From Prevotellamassilia sp. (GTDB lineage Bacteria > Bacteroidota > Bacteroidia > Bacteroidales > Bacteroidaceae), in assembly GCA_009775705.1 (NCBI GenBank), contig VSQE01000008.1, forward strand, positions 1 through 43,992: DNA of 43,992 nt, given 5' to 3'. Positions within the stretch are counted from its first letter, which is position 1. Each line of letters starts with the position of its first letter. Positions 15,063-22,396 of the stretch are shown here, in pieces. The position numbers and the translations under genes were made by a program. The notes below the pieces were generated by a model that was given only the letters and a program-made list of their open reading frames with translations, was not told where the DNA came from and did no database searches.

Positions 15063-15923
15063 ATGAGACTGATAAAAATGACCGGCGGACTGGGCAACCA
15101 GATGTTCATCTACGCCTTTTACCTACAGATGAAGAAAAGGTTTCCCAACACGAAGATCGACCTTTCGGACATGATGGACTACCATGTCCACAACGGCTAC
15201 GAGATCAACCGCATCTTCAAGTTGCCCGTTCCGGTTGACGAGTTCTGCATTTCCTCCAAGTGGAAAAAAGTTATAGAGTTCTTTTTTTGCAAGACCGTGC
15301 TGGAGCGCAAGCAGAATCTGGAGACGATGGAGGCTTTTACCCGCAGTTACGTCTGGCCGCTGGTCTATTTCAAGGGCTTCTACCAGTCCGAGCGTTTCTT
15401 TGCCGACGTGCGCGACGAGGTGCGCCAGGCCTTCACCTTCAATGTGGATATGATCAGCAGACTGACCAAGGCATCGTTGCGCTGGATAGATCGTGAAAAG
15501 GCGGCCTGCTCGATACACGTGCGGCGAGGCGACTATCTGCAACCGAAGTACTGGGAAAACGCCGGCAGCGTGTGCACCCTCGACTACTACCGCAATGCCA
15601 TTGCCCGGGTACGGGAACTCTATCCCGACGTGTACTTTTTCATCTTCTCCGATGATCTGGAATGGGTGCGCGAGAATCTGCCCTTCACCGATGAAGAGGG
15701 CTTGTATATGGACGGGAACGAGAGGCCCGAGGACAGCTGGCAGGACATGATGATGATGAGCCATTGCCGCATACACATCATCTGCAACAGCACCTTCTCG
15801 TGGTGGGGAGCCTACCTCTCGGACAAACCCGGCAAACTGGTGCTGGCGCCCGAACGCTGGTTCCGCCACACCGAGACCCCCTACATCTATCCCGAGGGAT
15901 GGGTAAAGATTCCCGTTGAATGA
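15063..15923 (+). CDS. Family 11 alpha-1,2-fucosyltransferase-like glycosyltransferase
   Basis: A 286-residue GT11 protein. Family motifs are clear: N-terminal KMTGGLGNQMFIYAF, the nucleotide-sugar motif HVRRGDYL (His152-Asp157), and CNSTFSWWGAYL near the C-terminus. GT11 enzymes move L-fucose from GDP-fucose, commonly in alpha-1,2 linkage, onto surface glycans. Gut Bacteroidales are known to fucosylate capsule and glycoproteins, so a host-like fucosylated antigen is a possible product. It overlaps the next gene by the four bases ATGA (15920-15923). Confidence 0.9.
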   Translation: MRLIKMTGGLGNQMFIYAFYLQMKKRFPNTKIDLSDMMDYHVHNGYEINRIFKLPVPVDEFCISSKWKKVIEFFFCKTVLERKQNLETMEAFTRSYVWPLVYFKGFYQSERFFADVRDEVRQAFTFNVDMISRLTKASLRWIDREKAACSIHVRRGDYLQPKYWENAGSVCTLDYYRNAIARVRELYPDVYFFIFSDDLEWVRENLPFTDEEGLYMDGNERPEDSWQDMMMMSHCRIHIICNSTFSWWGAYLSDKPGKLVLAPERWFRHTETPYIYPEGWVKIPVE

Positions 15924-16831
15924 ATTTTACGGATATGCTGAAAAAAATATTTCCCGCCCTGGCCGGCAGTTTCCGGACCTTCCGGTTTACTCCGCGGCCG
16001 CGGTTGGTGATGACATTGCTGGTGAAGAACGAGGAGGAACTGCTTGAACGGAACCTGCTCTTCCACAAGGCGGCGGGCGTGGACGCCTTTATCGTCACGG
16101 ACAACAACTCGACGGACGGCACCCCCGGGATTCTCGAGAAATACCGGAAGAAAGGCTGGATTGCCGAAATTATCCGCGAGACGGCCACCGACTATGCCCA
16201 GAAACAGTGGGTGGACCGCATGGTGGGGCTGGCCCGCGACAGATATGGCGCCGACTGGGTGATCAATGCCGATGCCGACGAGTTCTGGCATTCCCCTTCG
16301 GGCAGCCTGAAGGATGCCCTCTCGCATACGCGGGCCAATGTGCTGGACTGCGAGGTGCGCAATGTCCTGCCCGAGGAGGACACGGACTTTACGCAATGGG
16401 ACAAGACGGTGCGCGAGGTGCCCGACCGCGAGGCCTTCGACCTCTCGCTCTATTCCATCTTCGGCCGCGCCACGAAGAAGGTCATCCACCGCACGGCCGG
16501 TTACTTGCAGATATCCATGGGCAACCACAAGGTGGCGATGCTGCCGCGCCGCAGCGCACCGGCCGATGTCGTGGTCTATCATTACAACATCAGGGGCCGC
16601 CGGCAGTTCATGGAGAAGATGGTCAACGGCGGCCGTCAGCTCGAACAGCGGCGCAAGCAGCACGGCGGCCGCCACTGGCGTTACTTCTATGCCCTCTGGA
16701 AGGACGGTCGGTTGGAAGCCGAATACGACCGCGTGACGGGCGTAAGGTTCCGCGACCGCCTGCTCCGCGAGGGCTATATCCGGCAGGACTGTCCGCTGCC
16801 CCGGATCTTCAGGAATTTAGAAATACAATGA
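15920..16831 (+). CDS. Glycosyltransferase (family 2/92-like)
   Basis: A 303-residue protein of the Glyco_tranf_2_4/GT92-like group: LLVKNEEELLERNLLFHKAAGVDAFIVTDNNSTDGT at the start and a metal-binding NADADEFW (Asp118, Asp120), then HKVAML. Enzymes of this group take part in LPS-core and capsule synthesis; the sugar is not predictable. It is translationally coupled on both sides by ATGA overlaps (15920-15923 and 16828-16831). No membrane segment, so it is cytoplasmic or peripheral to the inner membrane. Confidence 0.82.
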   Translation: MNFTDMLKKIFPALAGSFRTFRFTPRPRLVMTLLVKNEEELLERNLLFHKAAGVDAFIVTDNNSTDGTPGILEKYRKKGWIAEIIRETATDYAQKQWVDRMVGLARDRYGADWVINADADEFWHSPSGSLKDALSHTRANVLDCEVRNVLPEEDTDFTQWDKTVREVPDREAFDLSLYSIFGRATKKVIHRTAGYLQISMGNHKVAMLPRRSAPADVVVYHYNIRGRRQFMEKMVNGGRQLEQRRKQHGGRHWRYFYALWKDGRLEAEYDRVTGVRFRDRLLREGYIRQDCPLPRIFRNLEIQ

Positions 16832-17733
16832 AACATATCGTTTTTACCATCGATGAAAACTTCGTCAGGTTCTGTGCCGTGACGATGGCTTCGGCGCTTG
16901 CCTCCGACAAGGCGGCGGACCTTACCTTCCACATCGTGACCGACGGGCTGAGCGAAGAAAGCCGGCGGACTCTCTCCTCCCTTGCGGAAAAGCAGGGGGC
17001 GGCCGTGAGATTTTACGAGGTGTCGCCCGAGGATACGCAAAAATTTACCGTGAGATGGGAAAAACATCGCATCTCCGCCGCTACTTTCTGGCGTTGTATG
17101 TTGGGCGATATTCTGCCGGCGGACATCGGCAAGGTGCTCTATCTGGATTGCGACCTGCTGGTGCTCGGCCCGTTAGACGAACTTTGGAATACGGAGCTTG
17201 ACGGCTATGCGTTGGCCGGCGTACCGGATGACTGGACCCCCAACCTCCGGCATTTCGAGCGGTTGGGATATGATGCCGCGCATTGGCATTATGTCAATGC
17301 CGGGGTGTTGCTGATCAATCTCGACTATTGGCGCGGGCACCGTCTGGCCCGGCAGTTTGAGGAGATCTACCGCAGGCAGCCGCGGAATATCATGCACGAC
17401 CAGGACCTTATCAACTATCTGCTCCATGAGCAATGCCTGCCGCTTCCCTTCCGCTGGAACGTGCAGGAGGGGTTCTACCGTCCGCGCAAGGAACAGCAGG
17501 ACGAGAAGTTCCGCGAGACGATCCTCCATCCCTCCATCCTCCATTATTCTTCCATCAAGCCGTGGCAGTACAAATGCATGCATCCGCTGCGCCACCTTTA
17601 TTTCACCTATCAGGACCTCACACCCTGGAAAGGTGTTCATCCGCTTGACAGCCGGAGCGCGCGCCTGCACCGTTTCTGGCATCTGCTGCCCTACACCTTG
17701 GGGTGGAAACGCGCGAAGTATATCCGGCTGTGA
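16828..17733 (+). CDS. Glycosyltransferase family 8
   Basis: A 301-residue GT8 enzyme of the WaaJ/WaaO type (LPS alpha-glucosyl/galactosyltransferase family). Motifs: IVFTIDENFVRFCAVTMASAL at the start, the DxD metal site LYLDCDLLVLGPLDELW (Asp107, Asp109), HYVNAGVLLINLDYWR, HDQDLIN, and ILHYSSIKPWQ near the end. The start at 16828 overlaps the upstream stop; the longer open frame upstream is only a shadow. It is the last gene of the first glycan operon and is followed by a terminator-like palindrome. Confidence 0.9.
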   Translation: MKHIVFTIDENFVRFCAVTMASALASDKAADLTFHIVTDGLSEESRRTLSSLAEKQGAAVRFYEVSPEDTQKFTVRWEKHRISAATFWRCMLGDILPADIGKVLYLDCDLLVLGPLDELWNTELDGYALAGVPDDWTPNLRHFERLGYDAAHWHYVNAGVLLINLDYWRGHRLARQFEEIYRRQPRNIMHDQDLINYLLHEQCLPLPFRWNVQEGFYRPRKEQQDEKFRETILHPSILHYSSIKPWQYKCMHPLRHLYFTYQDLTPWKGVHPLDSRSARLHRFWHLLPYTLGWKRAKYIRL

Positions 17734-17740
17734 GGAAGGG

Positions 17741-17758
17741 CGTGCCGGCACGTTTTTT
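17741..17758 (+). terminator. Short palindrome with T6, terminator-like
   Basis: CGTGCCGGCACG followed by six T. The stem is only 4-5 bp, so efficiency is uncertain. A diverged copy of the T-run and following bases lies at about 19447-19470 after the next gene. Confidence 0.5.
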
Positions 17759-17794
17759 GCCGGTCCGATGTGTCGCAGTTTCGCAAATAACCGC

Positions 17795-17802
17795 TATATT
17801 TG
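17795..17802 (+). promoter_or_regulatory. -7 box of the first AAA/PD-(D/E)XK gene
   Basis: TATATTTG within the block TTTCGCAAATAACCGCTATA, which is repeated upstream of the paralogue. Confidence 0.7.
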
Positions 17803-17852
17803 CATAAGACAGGCTGCACCTCGGCGATCAAACAGAATAAAACATAAGGACT

Positions 17853-19403
17853 ATGGTACTTCAGAATCTGCCCATCGGCATCCAGAACTTCGAGAAAATC
17901 CGCAACGACGGCTATTTGTATGTGGACAAGACGGAGTTCGTCTATCGTCTTGCTACGACCGGCAGTTATTACTTCCTGTCCCGTCCGCGCCGCTTCGGGA
18001 AAAGCCTGCTGATTTCCACGCTGCATGCCTACTTCGAGGGGAAACGCGAACTCTTCGACGGCCTGGCTGTCTCGCGGCTGGAGACCAAGTGGGAACGGCA
18101 TCCCATCCTGCATCTTGACCTGAACACGGAGAAGTACGATACCCCCGAGTCACTCGACAATCTTCTCAACAACGCGCTGGCACAGTGGGAGAAACTTTAC
18201 GGTTCGGAGCCGACGGAAGTATCGCTCTCGCTGCGTTTTGCTGGCATCATCCGTCGTGCATGCGAGCAGACGGGGCATCGTGTGGTCATCCTCGTGGACG
18301 AATACGACAAACCCATGCTGCAAGCCATCGGCAACGAGGCTTTGCAGGACGAGTACCGCAACACATTGCAGTCCTTTTACGGCGCCTTGAAGACCTGTGA
18401 CGGGTACATACGTTTCGCCATGCTCACGGGTGTGACGAAGTTCGGCAAGCTGAGCGTGTTCAGCAGCCTGAACAGTCTGAAGGACATCTCCATGCGCAAG
18501 GATTTCCATGCCGTCTGCGGCATCACGGAACAGGAATTTCGCGACAACTTCGCGCCCTACGTCCGCCGCATGTCGGACGAACTGGACCTTACTCCCGGGG
18601 AAGTGCTGTCGGAAATGGCCCGCATGTACGACGGATACCATTTCGTGCCCAACTGTCCCGGACTTTACAATCCTTTTAGCGTGTTGAACGCGCTCGATGC
18701 ACAGACCTTCGGGAGCTATTGGTTCGCGACGGGAACTCCGACCTACTTGGTCAAGCTGCTCCGGCTGCACGATTATAACCTGCAAAGCCTTTCGGACGAA
18801 TATGTCACGGAGGACATCCTCAACAGCATAGACGTGGCGTCCACCAACCCCGTTCCCGTGATCTATCAGAGCGGCTATCTGACCATCAAGGACTATGACC
18901 CCGAGTTCCGCACCTACAGGTTAGGTTTCCCGAACGAGGAGGTGGAGGACGGTTTCTTCCGCTTTCTGCTGCCTTTCTATACATCCGTGGACAGGGTGGA
19001 GGCACCTTTCCATATCCAGAAGTTTGTTGAGGAGATCCGTGCCGGTCAGCCTGAGGCATTTCTGCATCGTCTGAAGTCGTTCTTCGCCGATACTCCCTAC
19101 GAGTTGGTCAAGAAGCTGGAGAACCACTACCAGAACGTGCTGTACATCCTTTGCAAGTTGCTCGGGGTGTATGTCCGGGCGGAGTACCATACGAGCGCGG
19201 GTCGCATAGACCTGGTGTTGCAGACGCGGGACTATACCTATGTTATCGAATTCAAGCTGGACGGCACGGCGGAAGAGGCTTTGGAGCAAATCATGGACGA
19301 GTCCTACTCCCTTCCCTTTGATACGGGCACGACGCGCGTATTCCGCATCGGTCTGAACTTCTCCTCCGAGACGCGGAACATAGAGAAGTGGGTCATGGGC
19401 TGA
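17853..19403 (+). CDS. AAA-ATPase-like / PD-(D/E)XK nuclease-family protein, copy 1
   Basis: A 516-residue protein with an N-terminal AAA-ATPase-like domain and C-terminal PDDEXK_9-type domain. Walker A-like RPRRFGKSLL (Lys50), Walker B VVILVDEYDKP (Asp149, Glu150), and a nuclease-like core GRIDLVLQTRDYTYVIEFKLDG near residues 450-468 (D...ExK). Start at GTACTATG 17853 after a conserved promoter block. It is followed by a 516-residue paralogue in tandem; residues ~93-138, between the Walker motifs, differ strongly, while residues 142-435 are encoded by identical DNA. The family is very abundant in Bacteroidetes; no function is established. Confidence 0.88.
   Translation: MVLQNLPIGIQNFEKIRNDGYLYVDKTEFVYRLATTGSYYFLSRPRRFGKSLLISTLHAYFEGKRELFDGLAVSRLETKWERHPILHLDLNTEKYDTPESLDNLLNNALAQWEKLYGSEPTEVSLSLRFAGIIRRACEQTGHRVVILVDEYDKPMLQAIGNEALQDEYRNTLQSFYGALKTCDGYIRFAMLTGVTKFGKLSVFSSLNSLKDISMRKDFHAVCGITEQEFRDNFAPYVRRMSDELDLTPGEVLSEMARMYDGYHFVPNCPGLYNPFSVLNALDAQTFGSYWFATGTPTYLVKLLRLHDYNLQSLSDEYVTEDILNSIDVASTNPVPVIYQSGYLTIKDYDPEFRTYRLGFPNEEVEDGFFRFLLPFYTSVDRVEAPFHIQKFVEEIRAGQPEAFLHRLKSFFADTPYELVKKLENHYQNVLYILCKLLGVYVRAEYHTSAGRIDLVLQTRDYTYVIEFKLDGTAEEALEQIMDESYSLPFDTGTTRVFRIGLNFSSETRNIEKWVMG
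18276..19157 (+). repeat. 882-bp tract identical to 19957-20838
   Basis: Compared line by line with an offset of 1681 bases, I saw no difference from 18276 to 19157. The first mismatches are at 18275 (G versus A at 19956) and 19158 (T versus C at 20839). Confidence 0.95.
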
Positions 19404-19490
19404 GACCTTTGGCTACTGTCTTTCCGGCTTGTGGTAGCCTCCGGCGCGTTTTTTGTCGGTCTGATGTGCTGTTGTTTCGCAAATAACCGC

Positions 19491-19498
19491 TATATTTG
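19491..19498 (+). promoter_or_regulatory. -7 box of the second AAA/PD-(D/E)XK gene
   Basis: TATATTTG in the same conserved block as at 17795-17802 (CGCAAATAACCGCTATATTT), 36 bases before the ATG at 19534. Confidence 0.7.
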
Positions 19499-19533
19499 CA
19501 TAAGGTAGGCAAACAGGATAAAACATAAGGAAC

Positions 19534-21084
19534 ATGACACTTCAGAACCTTCCCATCGGCATCCAGAACTTCGAGAAAATCCGCAATGACGGCTATCTGT
19601 ACGTGGACAAGACCGAGATTGTCTACCGTCTCGCCACATCGGGCAGCTATTACTTCCTGTCCCGTCCACGCCGCTTCGGGAAAAGCCTGCTGCTCTCTAC
19701 GCTCCAGGCCTACTTCGAGGGCAAGCGCGAGTTGTTCGACGGACTGGCCATTTCCCGTTTAGAGACGAAGTGGGAACGATACCCCATCCTGCACCTTGAC
19801 CTGAACACCCGTAACTACAAGGATGCCGAAGCACTGACTGGTATACTGAACGAATATCTGGAGAAATGGGAGGTCATCTACGGTGACGCGAAGAAAGATC
19901 GCGTTCTTGAGGAGCGGTTTACTTATGTCATCGAGCAAGCGTATGCCAAGACGGGACATCGTGTGGTCATCCTCGTGGACGAATACGACAAACCCATGCT
20001 GCAAGCCATCGGCAACGAGGCTTTGCAGGACGAGTACCGCAACACATTGCAGTCCTTTTACGGCGCCTTGAAGACCTGTGACGGGTACATACGTTTCGCC
20101 ATGCTCACGGGTGTGACGAAGTTCGGCAAGCTGAGCGTGTTCAGCAGCCTGAACAGTCTGAAGGACATCTCCATGCGCAAGGATTTCCATGCCGTCTGCG
20201 GCATCACGGAACAGGAATTTCGCGACAACTTCGCGCCCTACGTCCGCCGCATGTCGGACGAACTGGACCTTACTCCCGGGGAAGTGCTGTCGGAAATGGC
20301 CCGCATGTACGACGGATACCATTTCGTGCCCAACTGTCCCGGACTTTACAATCCTTTTAGCGTGTTGAACGCGCTCGATGCACAGACCTTCGGGAGCTAT
20401 TGGTTCGCGACGGGAACTCCGACCTACTTGGTCAAGCTGCTCCGGCTGCACGATTATAACCTGCAAAGCCTTTCGGACGAATATGTCACGGAGGACATCC
20501 TCAACAGCATAGACGTGGCGTCCACCAACCCCGTTCCCGTGATCTATCAGAGCGGCTATCTGACCATCAAGGACTATGACCCCGAGTTCCGCACCTACAG
20601 GTTAGGTTTCCCGAACGAGGAGGTGGAGGACGGTTTCTTCCGCTTTCTGCTGCCTTTCTATACATCCGTGGACAGGGTGGAGGCACCTTTCCATATCCAG
20701 AAGTTTGTTGAGGAGATCCGTGCCGGTCAGCCTGAGGCATTTCTGCATCGTCTGAAGTCGTTCTTCGCCGATACTCCCTACGAGTTGGTCAAGAAGCTGG
20801 AGAACCACTACCAGAACGTGCTGTACATCCTTTGCAAGCTGCTCGGGGTGTACGTCCGTGCGGAGTATCACACGAGCGCGGGGCGCATAGACCTGGTGTT
20901 GCAGACGCGGGACTATACTTACGTTCTGGAGTTCAAGCTGGACGGCACGGCGGAAGAGGCTTTGGAGCAAATCATGGACAAGTCCTACTCCCTTCCCTTC
21001 GATGCGGGCACAACGCGCGTATTCCGCATCGGACTGAACTTCTCCTCCGAAACGCGGAACATAGAGAAGTGGGTTATGGGCTGA
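19534..21084 (+). CDS. AAA-ATPase-like / PD-(D/E)XK nuclease-family protein, copy 2
   Basis: A 516-residue tandem paralogue of the preceding gene, with the same Walker A (RPRRFGKSLL), Walker B (LVDEYDKP) and C-terminal nuclease-like core (RIDLVLQ..LEFKLDG). Residues 1-92 differ at about seven positions. Residues ~93-138 are largely different (RNYKDAEALTGILNEYLEKW here against EKYDTPESLDNLLNNALAQW in copy 1). Residues 142-435 are identical at the DNA level, and the last 80 residues are nearly identical with mainly silent DNA changes. The duplicated unit includes the promoter and the upstream T-run. It sits between glycosyltransferase operons with no evident functional link. Confidence 0.88.
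   Translation: MTLQNLPIGIQNFEKIRNDGYLYVDKTEIVYRLATSGSYYFLSRPRRFGKSLLLSTLQAYFEGKRELFDGLAISRLETKWERYPILHLDLNTRNYKDAEALTGILNEYLEKWEVIYGDAKKDRVLEERFTYVIEQAYAKTGHRVVILVDEYDKPMLQAIGNEALQDEYRNTLQSFYGALKTCDGYIRFAMLTGVTKFGKLSVFSSLNSLKDISMRKDFHAVCGITEQEFRDNFAPYVRRMSDELDLTPGEVLSEMARMYDGYHFVPNCPGLYNPFSVLNALDAQTFGSYWFATGTPTYLVKLLRLHDYNLQSLSDEYVTEDILNSIDVASTNPVPVIYQSGYLTIKDYDPEFRTYRLGFPNEEVEDGFFRFLLPFYTSVDRVEAPFHIQKFVEEIRAGQPEAFLHRLKSFFADTPYELVKKLENHYQNVLYILCKLLGVYVRAEYHTSAGRIDLVLQTRDYTYVLEFKLDGTAEEALEQIMDKSYSLPFDAGTTRVFRIGLNFSSETRNIEKWVMG
19957..20838 (+). repeat. 882-bp tract identical to 18276-19157
   Basis: Partner of the tract in copy 1. Perfect identity, bounded by diverged flanks on both sides. Confidence 0.95.
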
Positions 21085-21133
21085 GGCCTTTGGCTGCTGT
21101 CTGCTGATTAAATCTGTCATACTATTTATTAAA

Positions 21134-22363
21134 ATGTATACCATGAAGAATACCGAACCTCAGAATACTTCCGGTGGTCGCTTACCCGGTGTGGCTTTCA
21201 TTCACGATGAATTTCCGTGTGGTGGAGCCGAGCGAGCAACGATGGATATTCTTGAATATCTGTCGAGAAACGGTTACAGCGGACATGTGTTGACTTGTAC
21301 TTTTCATGAGAATCTTTTACCTTCGGAGAAAAAGCATAAATTCAGAGTGGAAGTGCTTCCAGAAAGAAATCCGCGACGTTCCAGAAAGGATGCCGATGCC
21401 ATTATCGCTTATATAAAGGAGCATGATATCCGTTTTATCATTACCCTTTCTTTTTTGCGGCATATTGATTATATCCGGGACCAGACCGGAGTAATATATA
21501 TATATACCATTCATGGCGAGCCTTTTTGTGAAAGGTTTATTGTTGAGGAGAGTTATAAACGCAAGAGAAAAGGTACGATTTGTAGTAAATTGAAATGGTA
21601 TTTGTTCTTATATCCGAAGATTTACTGGTTCCATTATTATAAAAAGAAATTTATCCGCCTTTATAAAGAAACCATCCGCAAATCGGATTGCTATGTTACG
21701 CTTTGTGAGGAGTACCGTCAGGAAATCATAGATAAACTAGGTTTGCAACTCGAGTTGCGTAGCAAACTGAAAGTCATCGGAAATTCCGAACGTCCTGTGG
21801 AAGTGGTGAAGAAGGAAAAGAAAAAGCAGGTGATTTATGTGGGCCGTCTTTCTTTTTCCGATAAGCGTGTGGACCGGCTGATAGAGGTGTGGAAGAAGAT
21901 TTGCGGGCGGGTGCCCGGCTGGGAGCTTCTCATTATCGGCGACGGCGAGGAAAGGCAGAATCTGGAACAGGCCGCCGCAGGCATGGCGAACGTCCGGTTT
22001 GTAGGCGCCGTCAGCAATGTGCAGCCCTATTATGACGATGCCGCCGTGCTTTGTCTCACTTCCGCTTCCGAGAGCTGGGGATTCGTTCTCACAGAGGCCC
22101 AGTCCAACGGAGTCATTCCCGTCGCGTTCGACTGTTCCGCGGGAGTGCACCATCTTCTTGCACCGTCCGGCACCAACGGAATTCTGGTTTCTCCCGGCGA
22201 TATTGAGGGCTATGCGCGCGAGCTTACGGCTCTGCTCAACGATGATGAAAAACGCCGCAGGATGCAGCTCAGCGTGATAGAAAAAGCCCAGGAGTATTCC
22301 ATGGAAAAGGTGGGCCGGAAATGGCTGGACCTGTTTTCGGAATTGCAGGCTTCCGGCTGCTGA
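21134..22363 (+). CDS. Glycosyltransferase family 4 with AT-rich N-terminal half
   Basis: A 409-residue GT-B enzyme. The N-terminal domain has the acceptor-side glycine-rich motif FPCGGAERATMDIL; the C-terminal Glycos_transf_1 domain has KKQVIYVGRLSFSDKRVDRLIE, LLIIGDGEERQNLE and the E-x7-E motif SASESWGFVLTEAQSNG. The start may be 21134 or the ATG three codons on at 21143. Bases 21134 to about 21840 are visibly AT-rich with AT-ending codons, and the rest is GC-rich like the neighbours. The switch falls near the boundary between the two Rossmann domains, so the acceptor-binding half may have been exchanged. It is 33 bases upstream of the membrane transferase gene. Confidence 0.85.
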   Translation: MYTMKNTEPQNTSGGRLPGVAFIHDEFPCGGAERATMDILEYLSRNGYSGHVLTCTFHENLLPSEKKHKFRVEVLPERNPRRSRKDADAIIAYIKEHDIRFIITLSFLRHIDYIRDQTGVIYIYTIHGEPFCERFIVEESYKRKRKGTICSKLKWYLFLYPKIYWFHYYKKKFIRLYKETIRKSDCYVTLCEEYRQEIIDKLGLQLELRSKLKVIGNSERPVEVVKKEKKKQVIYVGRLSFSDKRVDRLIEVWKKICGRVPGWELLIIGDGEERQNLEQAAAGMANVRFVGAVSNVQPYYDDAAVLCLTSASESWGFVLTEAQSNGVIPVAFDCSAGVHHLLAPSGTNGILVSPGDIEGYARELTALLNDDEKRRRMQLSVIEKAQEYSMEKVGRKWLDLFSELQASGC

Positions 22364-22396
22364 AAAGAAAACGTAACGAAAAGAAATCTCCGTCTC

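Noticed and set aside
17357..18118. 253-residue open frame spanning the end of the GT8 gene and the start of the AAA gene
   Set aside because: It covers two real genes out of frame and crosses a promoter and terminator.
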